This document shows, piece by piece, positions 1-10,045 of a stretch of DNA of 22,950 nucleotides. Both the position numbers and the translations under genes were made by a program. A model generated the notes under the pieces. That model was not told the origin of the DNA and ran no database searches. It saw only the letters and a program-made list of their open reading frames with translations. Origin of the DNA: Stentor roeselii (Eukaryota; Ciliophora; Heterotrichea; Heterotrichida; Stentoridae); assembly GCA_006503475.1 (NCBI GenBank), contig RSEH01000408.1, forward strand, positions 1-22,950, in the 5' to 3' direction. The first letter of the stretch is position 1, and each line of letters starts with the position of its first letter.

Positions 1-80
1 CCCTACCGCCCTACCACCCTAACACCCTACCACCCTAACACCCTAACACCCTAACACCCTAACACCCTAACACCCTAGCA
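1..80. repeat. Telomeric repeat tract, ten CCCTAACA-type units
   Basis: Ten consecutive 8-base units run from the first base. Six are exact CCCTAACA (units 3 and 5-9). Units 1, 2 and 4 read CCCTACCG or CCCTACCA, and unit 10, at the junction with unique sequence, reads CCCTAGCA. This is the C-rich strand of a TGTTAGGG telomere, which I know from the heterotrich ciliates Stentor and Blepharisma. It marks the left end as a chromosome end. The variants in the outermost units could be telomerase slips or sequencing errors. Confidence 0.93.
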
Positions 81-102
81 TTTATTATATTTTATATTTT
101 CT

Positions 103-327
103 TTGCTGGATCAACTTGAAAATTTATTCATATATTTATCACAGCAAATTGAAAAATAATTGTGGTTAATTATTGAATTGGAAGATTATTCCTTAGAAGG
201 ACTATCAATTAAATTCACTAAGAGGGTTTTTTTTGAGTTATAGCTTATAAAAGATATTAAGTTAATATACAGCTACTCCAACCGCTTCAGACAAGGTCAA
301 ATTGGTTTTACTGCTTTGAGGTTATGA
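103..327 (+). pseudogene. Possible coding relic abutting the telomere (unrecognised)
   Basis: One forward frame is crossed by only a TAA and a TAG over about 74 codons before a TGA. It reads as a helical, acidic/hydrophobic sequence that starts LLDQLENLFIYLSQQIEK. Acidic GAN codons are about twice as common as base composition predicts. No domain is recognisable and there is no start codon in place. It could be the remnant of a gene cut off when the telomere was added, or chance in AT-rich DNA. Chance remains a serious alternative. Confidence 0.18.
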
Positions 328-1054
328 CATAATTCAAAGAATTTAAGAGCTAGCAGATAAAAGAGAAAAAAAAAGATTTTTAGTTGTAATATATAATGAA
401 AACTTCCAAAATATTTATTTTGATTGCAAACTCTTGAAAATTTCAATTTCACATGCATTGGCTATGATAAGATAAATTATGAGAAATAATTCTTTTATAC
501 TAAATTACACAATTATTCTCGGCAAGGAAATACTTAATAAATTAATTTATATATATTTCTTAAATATTTTAATAATTACACCTAGTTGGTATCATTAAAT
601 TTTAACTGAAATTAGAGCATGTAAATGGATATAATTAAAATTTTTTTAATCTTCAAAGTTTTGATTAAGAGAGATAGATGAATCTTGCTTTGATTATGAT
701 TAAGAATAAATCTTAGAGTAGATATAGATAATCTTAATATAAACTTTGAATGATTTATATTACTTGAACAAATCCTTACACAGTCGATATAATTTGGACA
801 TCTGGCATCATCTCATCAACATTATGAAAGAAATAGCTATTATATGATTTAATTGTTAAATCTTAGGTAAGTTAGTATTGATTTTTTTCCACAAAAATAA
901 CTAATAATTTATCTTGTGTTCTATGATGATGATCTCTTTAAGGATTTAACATCTTTTTAAAAAAATTATGCTGTGAAAGAAACAATATTACTTGATTTCC
1001 TAGATCTTCACACGAAAAAAACTTGTTATATAAATTGTAGTTTTTGGTACATTT

Positions 1055-1101
1055 TTTTGTAGCCCTAAAATCGTAGGTTAATTAAATAAAATATAGATCT
1101 A
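1055..1101 (+). repeat. Dispersed TGTAG element, copy 1
   Basis: A block beginning TTTGTAGCCCTAAAATCGTA and ending in ATAGATCT is matched at nearly every position by a block at 9271-9317, and more loosely by the tandem units at 20765-20916. The core is TTTGTAG, eight bases, then Y-GTAGGT. It lies about 440 bp upstream of gene 1. Its function is unknown: it might be a regulatory site, a non-coding RNA fragment or an old mobile-element end. Confidence 0.6.
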
Positions 1102-1495
1102 GAAGATTAATATGGGATTATACAAAATATGTATTATTTTGTATTGCATACTGTAAAACAGAAATTTAGAGCCGGCTGAGATTTATAAAAATCAACTCAA
1201 TAGAATTTTTCTGCAACCTTAGATTGTTTTATCTTAGTAAGTCATGAATTAAATTGATATATGAATGAAATAAAATATCAAGTATTATTATTTGATATTT
1301 AGTTTGGTACAAAGAATTGCTTGCGTTGAAATACAAAAAATAATTATTTTAACAATAGTTGAATAATTATAGCTTGATACACCCAAATATTATGCATTTT
1401 TTGAATAATGGGTATATCGGAAAAAGTAGACATATCTTTCATTAAAGAAATCCTCTTTCATGAAAAAATATGATAAATCTTAAATCTAAATAAAT

Positions 1496-1777
1496 ATGAG
1501 TTGCCAAATAAAAGACTGCAAGCAAGATATAATATTTGAATGTTTTTCTTGCAATCCTTGTCTATTATTTTGCTTCGATCATGGCAAAAATCACTTAAAG
1601 AATCCAGAACACGAGGTACTATTTATAGCTCCAGAAAAAAAACGGGGGATTATTAGCAGATGTCTGAAAGTTTTAGTGAAAAATAGTATAAAGAAAATAA
1701 TTGAAAACTCTATGAGCATAATACTCGAAATTAATAAAACTACTAACAGGGTAATCTCTAAAGAAAATGAAAAATAA
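1496..1777 (+). CDS. B-box-like zinc-finger N-terminal segment of gene 1
   Basis: The 93-residue ORF starts at an ATG preceded by an in-frame TAA (1487-1489). Residues 3-39 hold a compact Cys/His set: C3, C8, C16, C19, C26, H29, H33 and H39, spaced like a cross-brace B-box zinc finger. Such fingers usually mediate protein-protein contacts in TRIM-type and many ciliate proteins. A helical segment follows (about residues 48-90). Gene 2 has the same domain and start sequence (MSC), and there the domain reads on into the coiled coil. Here the frame ends at TAA 1775-1777, overlapping the next ORF by 11 bases in a different frame. So this was almost certainly the N-terminus of the following protein, separated by a frameshift near 1750. 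It may survive as a short independent protein. Confidence 0.72.
   Translation: MSCQIKDCKQDIIFECFSCNPCLLFCFDHGKNHLKNPEHEVLFIAPEKKRGIISRCLKVLVKNSIKKIIENSMSIILEINKTTNRVISKENEK
1748..1777 (+). other. Frame break between B-box and coiled-coil/GTPase ORF
   Basis: Against gene 2 (around 10301-10335), gene 1 lacks about five bases here: gene 2 has ATCCAATCTCT where gene 1 has ATCTCT. The deletion lies between two ATC direct repeats, a typical slippage product, and puts the B-box and downstream ORF in different frames. The upstream frame ends AAA TAA T, which resembles the +1 frameshift sites of Euplotes. A +1 shift there would rejoin the ORFs. The deletion is the simpler reading. Confidence 0.6.
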
Positions 1778-4700
1778 TATTTCTTGCATACACCAATTCA
1801 AACCTTTAAAGTTTGATAAACTTAGATTTTCCTTTATTATAAATCACTCAAAATATTTAGAAAAAGAAATTATATACTTGTCTGAAAAAGAAAATATTAG
1901 TTTAATAAAAGATGAACTTGATGAAAAAACTGAATGTTTAAAGGCCAAGATAAATGAAATGGAAGATCTAAAAGCTCTCAATTATCAATTAGAAAAGGAT
2001 TTAATCGAAATCAAACAAAGCTATAAAAATCTTTCAGAAAAGTATGATATGAAAACTGTTGAATTTCTTGAAATTCAACAAAATCTCAAAGTCGAAAATA
2101 ATAACCTCACCAAAATTAAAAATGAGTTTGAAGGACTTACTTATGAAATATTTAAAGACTATCCCTTATTAACTAAGTTAGAAATGACTGGAATGAATAA
2201 TGAGGCTATAATTGTCTATCAAAAGATGATCGAAAGTATTATTATTCAAATTGATGAAAAAGATAAAATTATCAATAAGTATCAAATGGCTTATGAAAAT
2301 CTTGACAATAAATTCAAAGAAAAAATCAAAGAATTATCAATTTTTAGAGTTATAATCGCTGAATACAATAAAACCAATAGAACTTTAATCAATAAATATA
2401 ATGAGAACTTAGAACGATTAAAGATGATAACATCACCTGATCCTGATATTGGAAGACTTTCATCCACATATAAAGATATAACAATAGGTGCTATTCGTCC
2501 AAATCAGCCTTTGGGTCATTTTGATTATAGCATCCTGCTTATAGGTGCAAGTGGAAAAGGTATGTCGACTTTTGTAAACACTTTTATTAACATTCTACTT
2601 GGAAACAATTTGGAAAATCTAATTGCTATTATTCCTTGCAAAAATTTTCCAATCGTTGATCCTAGGTTTGATGATGGAATTGAAGAAAAAACCAAAGAAT
2701 CTGAAAAAAAATATCAAACCAAAAATGCTCACTTTTACAAAATAAACACTCCAGCTACACAAAACAAAACTATTTTAATAGTAGACACTCCTCGTCTTTT
2801 TTGGATGAATGAAAAGAAAAATGATGATTATAATGTTGAAGTCATCATAAATGCTGCAAAAAGGGTTGGAGGCTTCAATGCGATCTTTTATATTGAAAAG
2901 TCAACCACTAATAGACTCTGTCCCATTACTGAATATAATATTTCGAGAATCTCTAAAATCTTCAAAAAAGATTTTAAAAACAATTTAATAGGTGTATTTA
3001 CCTTTTACCAAGGCGATTTGATGTTTGATGATAAATGGCTCCCATTTAAAATTCAACATAAAATTAAAATGAATAACAATTTTTTTGCATATTATAAAGC
3101 CTATTTAAAGAAACCTAAAAAGTTAAATAAAATGATTAGTAAATGGGAAAAAGTAAAAAAGAAGTGCAAGGAACTTTTAAGTAAACTTTTTACAATGAGC
3201 AAACAATCAGCAACACAAATTAATTTAATAATCGAAAATAATAATTTTTTTAAGGAAAAAGTAGCTAAATTTCAAATGATTATTAGAAAACAGCTTTTAT
3301 ATGAAAATGCTTTGAAAATTTCAACTTATACTTTTAAAAATGAACTGATTAAAATTTTGAAGACCGGTTCGCATCACTTAAACTGTATTAAGCATAATAC
3401 ATTATGCCAAGAAGATGCTTTTGAATTTAATGAAAATAATGGAACTGATTATTATAGTAATTTTTCTTGCATAGACAGTCATTCAGGTAGATGCACCACT
3501 TGTGGATGCAAATCACTGAATCATGCTATTATAAAAACTAATCCATATAAATCATTGGATGAAATAAATAATGTACTAGCAGGAAGTAATATAGATTCAT
3601 ACATAACTGTGGATTCAATGATACAGCAACTTGCACTAAAGCAACATAAAATTTTATTAAAGTTGATATTCAGAACCCTACAGAAAGATGCGTTTTATAA
3701 TTATAAAGTTTCTGATTATCTTAGAAAATCAGAAATATTTATTAAAAAATCGATGAAAAATGAAATAGACCATGAAATTTTAATGAATTTTGCGGGAAAA
3801 TTAAAAATTTATCAAGATTACTATAAAAAATATAAGGAAATAGAAAATGAAATTGAAAACATTAATAGTTATAATCAGAGTTATCAAACTATTATAGAGA
3901 AGTATAAAAGCTTAGAATATGAATCTACTGATGAAGACATTGAAACTATGATTGAGCATCAAGAAATAACAATAGGAGCTGTTCGTCCAAATCAGCCTTT
4001 GGGTCATTTTGATTATAGCATCCTGCTTATAGGTGCAAGTGGAGACGGTAAGTCAACTTTTGTAAACACTTTTTTTAACATTCTACTTGGAAACGATTTG
4101 GAAAATTTAATTGCTATTATTCCTTGCAAAAATTATCCAATCGTTGATCCTCGGTTTGATGATGGAATTGAAGAAAAAACCAAAGAATCTGAAGACCAAT
4201 ATCAAACCAAAAATGCTCACTTTTACAAAATAAACACACCAGCTACACAAAACAAAACTATTTTAATAGTAGATACTCCTGGGATAAAATTATATACTGG
4301 ATTAAGTAAAGATAACATCAATATAGAAATAATTTTAAAAGCTGCAAAAAGAGTTAGATACTTAAATGCAATTTTAGTCGTACAAAATTCAAGTTTTAGT
4401 AAATTGAACCCTTTTATTGAATATAATCTTTATAGAATCACTAAACTAATTCCAAAAGATTTTGAAACAAGAGTTTTTGTTGCATCAACCTTTTACGATA
4501 AATTATATTTATTTGAAGATCAATGGATTCCATTTCCAATTCAAAGAAAATTGAAAATGGGAAATACTGCATTTTCATTTCCCAAGGCTCAAAAAATGAT
4601 GACTCAAGATAAAGATAATATATTTGATTGGGAAAATTCCAAAAAAAAAATCAATAAATTTTTATCCATACTGTTTACATTGAGCAAACAGCCAACAACG

Positions 4701-5288
4701 CAATACAATTTTTTATTAGACATGCATCATTTATATATGAAAAATATGGCTAAACTCAAAGTGATACCTAAGAGTATCAATAAGCTCAATTATATATTGG
4801 AATACATAAATAATGAATCTTATACTGAAACTTTCAAATGGATGAAAACTTACTCTATTAATGAAATATGTATTAAGGAGAAAACAATATTCAAAGAAAA
4901 TTATCCTCTCAATCAAGATAAGTTTATTTTAAGTCATTTTTTTGAAGGTTGTGATTTCATGCAAAAATGTGTAGATAAATGCAAAGTATGCGGAGGTCAA
5001 TTACGAGAGCATTTTTTTATATTTAAAAAACAAAATCATTCAGGAATAGACTTAGATCAGATGATACAGCACTTTGAATTAGATAAAAGTAGAAATATTA
5101 TAGGTTTACTTAATGCAGAAAAAGATATAAACAGTTTTTTACCAAACTATACATTTTCAAATTATCTTCTAAAAACAATGGAATACATTAAATACTGCAT
5201 TGATAAAAAATCCAAATTGAAGCATAAAGAAGAATTAAAATTATATGAAGAAATATTAAAAAATATGAGAGAAAGTGATAGTCCATAA
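1767..5288 (+). CDS. Coiled-coil protein with tandem GTPase and Cys/His modules (gene 1)
   Basis: The ORF encodes 1173 residues with no internal stop. Residues about 30-225 form a Glu/Lys-rich coiled coil. GTPase domain A starts near residue 237: its P-loop is GASGKGMST (260-268), with Met266 replacing the essential lysine, and its Walker B region is DTPR (340-343) instead of DTPG. Metal module A is intact: C540, H543, C547, C568, C576, C579, C581, H586. A helical tail follows. GTPase B has an intact GASGDGKST (756-764) and DTPG (836-839). Metal module B is degraded: E1038, F1042 and G1077 replace a His and two Cys. The G-domain resembles AIG1/septin-type GTPases, and the GTPase plus CxxCGC-H layout recalls a broad fungal/animal P-loop family known to me. 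Binding and hydrolysis of GTP is inferred for domain B only. The ATG at 1767 is the first in frame, but the ancestral start was probably 1496. The gene may be a decaying or neofunctionalised copy. Confidence 0.82.
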   Translation: MKNNISCIHQFKPLKFDKLRFSFIINHSKYLEKEIIYLSEKENISLIKDELDEKTECLKAKINEMEDLKALNYQLEKDLIEIKQSYKNLSEKYDMKTVEFLEIQQNLKVENNNLTKIKNEFEGLTYEIFKDYPLLTKLEMTGMNNEAIIVYQKMIESIIIQIDEKDKIINKYQMAYENLDNKFKEKIKELSIFRVIIAEYNKTNRTLINKYNENLERLKMITSPDPDIGRLSSTYKDITIGAIRPNQPLGHFDYSILLIGASGKGMSTFVNTFINILLGNNLENLIAIIPCKNFPIVDPRFDDGIEEKTKESEKKYQTKNAHFYKINTPATQNKTILIVDTPRLFWMNEKKNDDYNVEVIINAAKRVGGFNAIFYIEKSTTNRLCPITEYNISRISKIFKKDFKNNLIGVFTFYQGDLMFDDKWLPFKIQHKIKMNNNFFAYYKAYLKKPKKLNKMISKWEKVKKKCKELLSKLFTMSKQSATQINLIIENNNFFKEKVAKFQMIIRKQLLYENALKISTYTFKNELIKILKTGSHHLNCIKHNTLCQEDAFEFNENNGTDYYSNFSCIDSHSGRCTTCGCKSLNHAIIKTNPYKSLDEINNVLAGSNIDSYITVDSMIQQLALKQHKILLKLIFRTLQKDAFYNYKVSDYLRKSEIFIKKSMKNEIDHEILMNFAGKLKIYQDYYKKYKEIENEIENINSYNQSYQTIIEKYKSLEYESTDEDIETMIEHQEITIGAVRPNQPLGHFDYSILLIGASGDGKSTFVNTFFNILLGNDLENLIAIIPCKNYPIVDPRFDDGIEEKTKESEDQYQTKNAHFYKINTPATQNKTILIVDTPGIKLYTGLSKDNINIEIILKAAKRVRYLNAILVVQNSSFSKLNPFIEYNLYRITKLIPKDFETRVFVASTFYDKLYLFEDQWIPFPIQRKLKMGNTAFSFPKAQKMMTQDKDNIFDWENSKKKINKFLSILFTLSKQPTTQYNFLLDMHHLYMKNMAKLKVIPKSINKLNYILEYINNESYTETFKWMKTYSINEICIKEKTIFKENYPLNQDKFILSHFFEGCDFMQKCVDKCKVCGGQLREHFFIFKKQNHSGIDLDQMIQHFELDKSRNIIGLLNAEKDINSFLPNYTFSNYLLKTMEYIKYCIDKKSKLKHKEELKLYEEILKNMRESDSP
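2477..2793 (+). repeat. Near-identical duplicated tract, copy A (front of GTPase A)
   Basis: This tract, from the ITIG motif through the Walker B aspartate, aligns without gaps to 3966-4282. I count about 17 differences by eye over roughly 317 positions. Immediately downstream the two domains fall to roughly half-identical protein sequence. Two of the differences create the Met266 and Arg343 lesions. Confidence 0.85.
3966..4282 (+). repeat. Near-identical duplicated tract, copy B (front of GTPase B)
   Basis: Partner of 2477-2793 at an offset of 1489 bp. This copy keeps the canonical P-loop lysine and the DTPG glycine. The abrupt loss of similarity after the DTP codons suggests a conversion tract rather than a uniformly young duplication. 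Confidence 0.85.
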
Positions 5289-5341
5289 TAAATAATTAGT
5301 TAATAGACTATTAATTGTTATGAAAAAAAAATTAAATTAAT

Positions 5342-6350
5342 AATCAAATATCTCAGCATGTTAAGAATTCGTGCTTTTAGCTGAAGGACTTATTAGTTCA
5401 AACTGAGAAGATATGCTAGTGTTATTTCGAAAGCATACTTTTATTTGAAGCTGGTTTTCCAGTAGATGATCAAGTTTATGATTTATACTTTGCTATTTAC
5501 TCCTATAGATAGTCATCTGCTTATGGATTATTTTAAAATATCCTATTCAATGAATATTTTACCAACACAAGAAGAAGTTTAGTTTCATATCTGATACTGA
5601 TTTAGGAATATAGTCGAGCTTTTTATACGAAATATCAAGTATTTTGAAGATGATAATAGATGAGTTGCAATCTGAAATTAATACTTAATCACTGTTTGAA
5701 TATTGGTAGGGTATTAAGAGCGAAGATTGTAATTGTGATCTAAATTTATATAAAGAGTCAATAAATAATTAACTAATTATGTACCTATAAACCTTAAAGT
5801 CTTTTAAATTCTTCTTCAGATAAACTTGAATAAAGATTTTGAAGAGAAAACTTCTTTAATCATTAGACCCTTGAAATCTTATATAATAATAGAAATAATA
5901 TAAAATCCCTTCATCGAAATATGAATTTTTTACTAGAACGTTGTATTGTTGATAAGGTTTTGTATGGAACCTTTTTATTTAAGCTAAATATTTCCATATT
6001 TGCTGACTATCACCAGTAAGCAGTAAGGTAGGACTATAGCTGCTTCTGATATAAGAAGATTCTGCTTTGCAAAATATTCTTGCTTCATATTGTATCTTGC
6101 TTTCACATAAAAATGTTTTGATCTCGTATAATAAGGAATTTGAAGGAGAAAACTATGCTTTAATTAAAGTTTACTAAAGTCAATCTATAATTGATCCTAA
6201 ACCTAAACTTCTTAGTGAAGATGCATCACTTGAAATGCGTACAAATTTTACCAAGCGTCTTCCTATAGTATGATCAAAAGGTTGGAAAACTCCTTGTGAT
6301 TCAGGATTTTTCAGAGAGTTACGTATATACCTGATATTCTTTTCTTTTAG
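5342..6350 (+). pseudogene. Possible decayed gene, unrecognised, with frame changes
   Basis: Several adjoining stretches in different frames look protein-like. From 5342 one frame includes FEAGFPVDDQVYDLYFAIYS. From about 5584 another includes SILKMIIDELQSEINT. From about 6061 one reads through IIDPKPKLLSEDASLEMRTN. G is enriched at the first codon position in the first and third stretches (about 19 of 88 codons in the last, against 12 and 9 at positions 2 and 3). The last stretch has only two stops in about 88 codons. Most interruptions are TAA/TAG where Gln would fit, as expected of CAA/CAG decay by C-to-T change, or of reading UAR as Gln. No family is recognisable. Chance structure in AT-rich DNA is possible. 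Confidence 0.3.
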
Positions 6351-9270
6351 AAAATTTTGAAAAGGACTCTGTTATACAATTGAAATTATTTTGGTGATTT
6401 ATTCATTGAATAAAAATTTGGTAAAGTTATCTTAAATTGTACTTAAAGATTTATTTGTAATAATAATCGGCCTCGCATATCTGAAGAAATAATACAGAAT
6501 ATTAAATAATAAGCGTGCCCGAGATTAAATATTTTTATTATTTCATCAAGGACTTCATATAAATCACCCTAGATACGTTTAAATGGACAACAAATTTTTA
6601 TAGTTCCTTGAAATGTTTTTTCTGCCCAGTCTCTGAGTATCCTGAACTATTAATGCCTTCCAGACATTAAAATTTAATAAAATCCCTTATATCTTCTCCT
6701 CTCATTCAAATAGATTATTTAAAGTTCTGGCAGATAATAAATTCTCTGAATTAACCACATGACATATCTTGATTATTAAACTAATTTACGATTTTTAAGG
6801 AATTAGTTTTAGACCTATGTCATTTACAATAAGAGCCTTGATTTACTCATTCGATTTCAGCTATTAAAATTTAATCTTAACAATTTGCATTTTTATCAAT
6901 TTTTTGTGCGAATAGCTAAATGCATTCTATACTCAAGCTACTCCTATAGGCTAAACAAATCAGAAATGATATCTCTTTAGTGATGACTTTAATTTTCTTA
7001 TAAGTTTGATAATTATTCCGAATTTAATTGCCTTATCGATTTATTTTTTTTTAATTTGTTTTTCCGTTCCTCTGAGAGAGCATCAAGTATAAGTTGATAT
7101 TAACTCTTATCAATTTTATTAAATCAATAGATAATAATTAAAATAATGGAATAATTTAGATCTTATATTCGAAATTAAATTAAGTAAATTGAATTTTCAA
7201 ATATATTAATCTTGGTAATTTACTAAATCATATTATTTCAAAACTAAAATGATTCTAATATTGTTTAAAAATAGAAATAAGTTTTAAATCTGATGTTGTT
7301 TTATCATGCTTGAGAAATGCACCTAAATGTATAGGTAGTTTCCTAAAGATAGATTCACGAAGAAAAATTTTTGTGATAAATTATTTAGAAAGAAATTTTA
7401 GGTTATGAAAAATATCTCTATCCTTTGAATTCATAATAAATAATTTTAATTATCATTGGATTTAAAAAATTATATGATAGATTCCTATTCCAAAAGCTGT
7501 TTTCAGTGATTTTATGATTCGATACTTTAAAAAAGAAAAGGAAGAGTATTTCAATAAATATTTAAACAAAGGAATGTAAATAAATCCTAATGGTTATTGA
7601 GTTGAGAGATTATATTGATATGCATGAATTATTTCTGCACTAGGCTACATTTATACCTAATTATTATTTTTTTATGATTGCCATAAAAATTAAAGTGATT
7701 AAAATAAATTAAAAAATGAAATTGATCTTTTTAATGATATATACACCCAATTTTTCAAGAGCATTATAACCTAATCATTATAATTTCCTAAATCCAACAC
7801 TTTGTTAAATTTTGAGATTTATTTCAAACTAATTCTTAAAAAAGTGAACCTATTTTCGTTATCTATTACAATTCTAATATAAATACATAAAATATTAACC
7901 TCTGGAGTTGTGATTAGTGTATCAAAGATTTTGGGGAAAGTACTTACAAGCTTCTATTAAATAATAACTTTGAAATTTAAAGTGTGAGAATATGCTTAAG
8001 CATGGTATATTCAATATTCATATTCTTATAATGTTATAATTCCACTTTTTAAAGCATTAATACTTTTATCTAAATACTTTCATCTTCAGCAAATGTAATA
8101 AATTCGCATTTAGAGCAGATGTCTTACTTTTAATGGTAGATTTCGCATTTATATAATTTATTTTTAGATCTGAATCAGACATATTTCTATTCAATAGAAA
8201 TTTTAGACATGATATATTCGATGAATCCACTTGTAGAATAAATCCTTCGTTATTTTACTCTCATTACATTTTTTTATAGATATTAATTCGAATTTCTTTG
8301 ATATTCAAATATCTATAATCTGATTAGAAAGAAGAAATAGCAAATTCTTTTATTGGAATAGCCTTCTCTCAGTTCAGCAATACTCCATAACTTTTAATTC
8401 AATTAGCAAAGCTCAATTCAGATATGTTTAACAAGGCGATGATAAAATCAATGTACACTCTGAATGCCCATTGATTAAAAAAGTTTTTTTTGCTGCATAT
8501 CGATTCAGATACCTTCAGAACTCAAGGTTGAATATCCCACATCACCAGATCAATAATATAAATAAGTTATCTATGATTAAGACTTCATATAAAATTTCCT
8601 CTCTCATTTAAATTTTATACTTTATTAGGATATTAAAGACTCTGTTTGTTTACCCGTGTAAATACAAAAAGTAATTTTGACGATTACCCTTCTAATAACA
8701 AAATTCTCGTGTTCTTTCAAAAATTCCACATCTTAAAACTTTTATTTTAAAATCTAAAAAAAATTTCTTGCAATTTTCGCGAAATATACAATAGACATTC
8801 AAAAATTATCCAGAAAATGAAATTTAACAGTTTAACCTAAATAATCTCATAGATTCTCTCACAACCCAATTCCTATTTGTGAGAAGATAAGTAAAGAGCT
8901 GTTGATGAAAACACTTATATTTTCCTATTTAGTTTGGAAATTCTAAGCTTATTTGTACTCTCTCAAGGTCTAGATGATTTCGGATATCATCAAAGGAAAA
9001 TGCTTCAAATTAGTAAGTGTTGCAGATGAGCGAGCTTACATACTGAAAATATCTTCTTTTTCATAATGGAACGATTTATAATTACTTTATTCAATATTTA
9101 TACATGATTTTATTGTTTAATCCTTGATTATGTTTAAATATCGCAATAAATGAATATTACTATTTTTTAATGAGTGATATAAATAATATTTAGGATAGAT
9201 AAATAGTTTGATTTTGTTATTATTAAATTCTATAAATAATTATAACGTAATTGGAATATTTTGGTTTATT

Positions 9271-9317
9271 TATTTGTAGCCCTAAAATTGTAGGTGCATT
9301 ATTAAAAATATAGATCT
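9271..9317 (+). repeat. Dispersed TGTAG element, copy 2
   Basis: It matches 1055-1101 closely: the same TTTGTAGCCCTAAAAYTGTA-like core, then an AT spacer and ATAGATCT. It lies about 730-775 bp upstream of gene 2, so each of the two B-box/GTPase genes has one copy upstream. The surrounding sequence is not obviously conserved, which makes the block stand out. Confidence 0.6.
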
Positions 9318-10045
9318 AAATATAAGATTTGGATTATTTAAAACACTTCAATATTCTACACAATGCTAATAATTAAAAAAAAATTAAAAACTATTCGAAT
9401 ACTGAAAAGGTCTAATATAATCTTAAGTATTTCAATATTGAACTTTAATAAAAATTTGTGAATTAGTGAGGGATTAATTTAAAAATTCATGTGAATTAAA
9501 ACTCGAAAATTCATTGCTGATTCAAATAATTTGATAATATATATAAACACCCTAATAATTCTTTTACTTAGCTTTTTATTTAAATCGCTTTCAATTTATC
9601 ATTTTGATCAAAGTGATCAAAATTAAATCAATTCACTGAACAAATTTCTTAGTTTTACAGATTTGAATACCTTAAATCACCGATTTATATTCCAAACAAA
9701 TAAATAAGTAGCAGGAAAATATAGACACATTAATATTTTATAATCAATTGTTTTTCAAGTCAATATAGATCTTTGAACAAAAACGATGATTGAAGTGAAA
9801 AGAGTAGAGGATATAGGCTTAATAATGTTTTAAAATGGGTAATATACTTATAGAGACCTCAAATTGTACAAGAATGAGAATATATATGAGAATTTTGATA
9901 AATTTGTAAAAAATAATTCGTAAATCAAGGTAAATTAATGAATTAATATTCAAGTCTTCACCAAACTAACAATTAATCTATAGGAATACAAGCTGTGCAG
10001 ATTAATGGAAATATACCATTTAGATATCTAAGTCTATAAATAATT

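Larger units (their letters stand above)
81..1495. other. Subtelomeric non-coding stretch
   Basis: About 1.4 kb of AT-rich DNA separates the telomere from the first gene. No intact ORF of useful length is visible on either strand. Two items are listed separately: a weak coding-like stretch at 103-327 and a dispersed TGTAG element at 1055-1101. An in-frame TAA at 1487-1489, just before the ATG at 1496, closes the frame of the downstream gene. I see no tRNA-like or other RNA gene here, though the eye is a weak detector for these. Confidence 0.6.
5289..10045. other. 4.7-kb gene-poor interval
   Basis: No ORF above about 60 codons occurs on either strand. That is notable because Stentor macronuclear DNA is normally gene-dense. 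I found no GTPase-module hallmark (P-loop, DTPG or CGC-H) in it. Coding-like stretches with TAA/TAG at glutamine-like positions occur at 5342-6350 (listed separately). More weakly, one frame at about 8324-8610 has a single stop in 96 codons but no base periodicity. A TGTAG element lies at 9271-9317. The rest shows nothing I can assign. Confidence 0.6.

Noticed and set aside
4731-4916. Reverse-strand ORF of 61 codons inside gene 1
   Set aside because: It is the antisense shadow of the GTPase B/metal-module region and has no domain or start context of its own.
5661-5690. ATGAGTTGC match, the same start as genes 1 and 2, as a third B-box gene
   Set aside because: The similarity ends after about nine bases and no Cys/His pattern follows.
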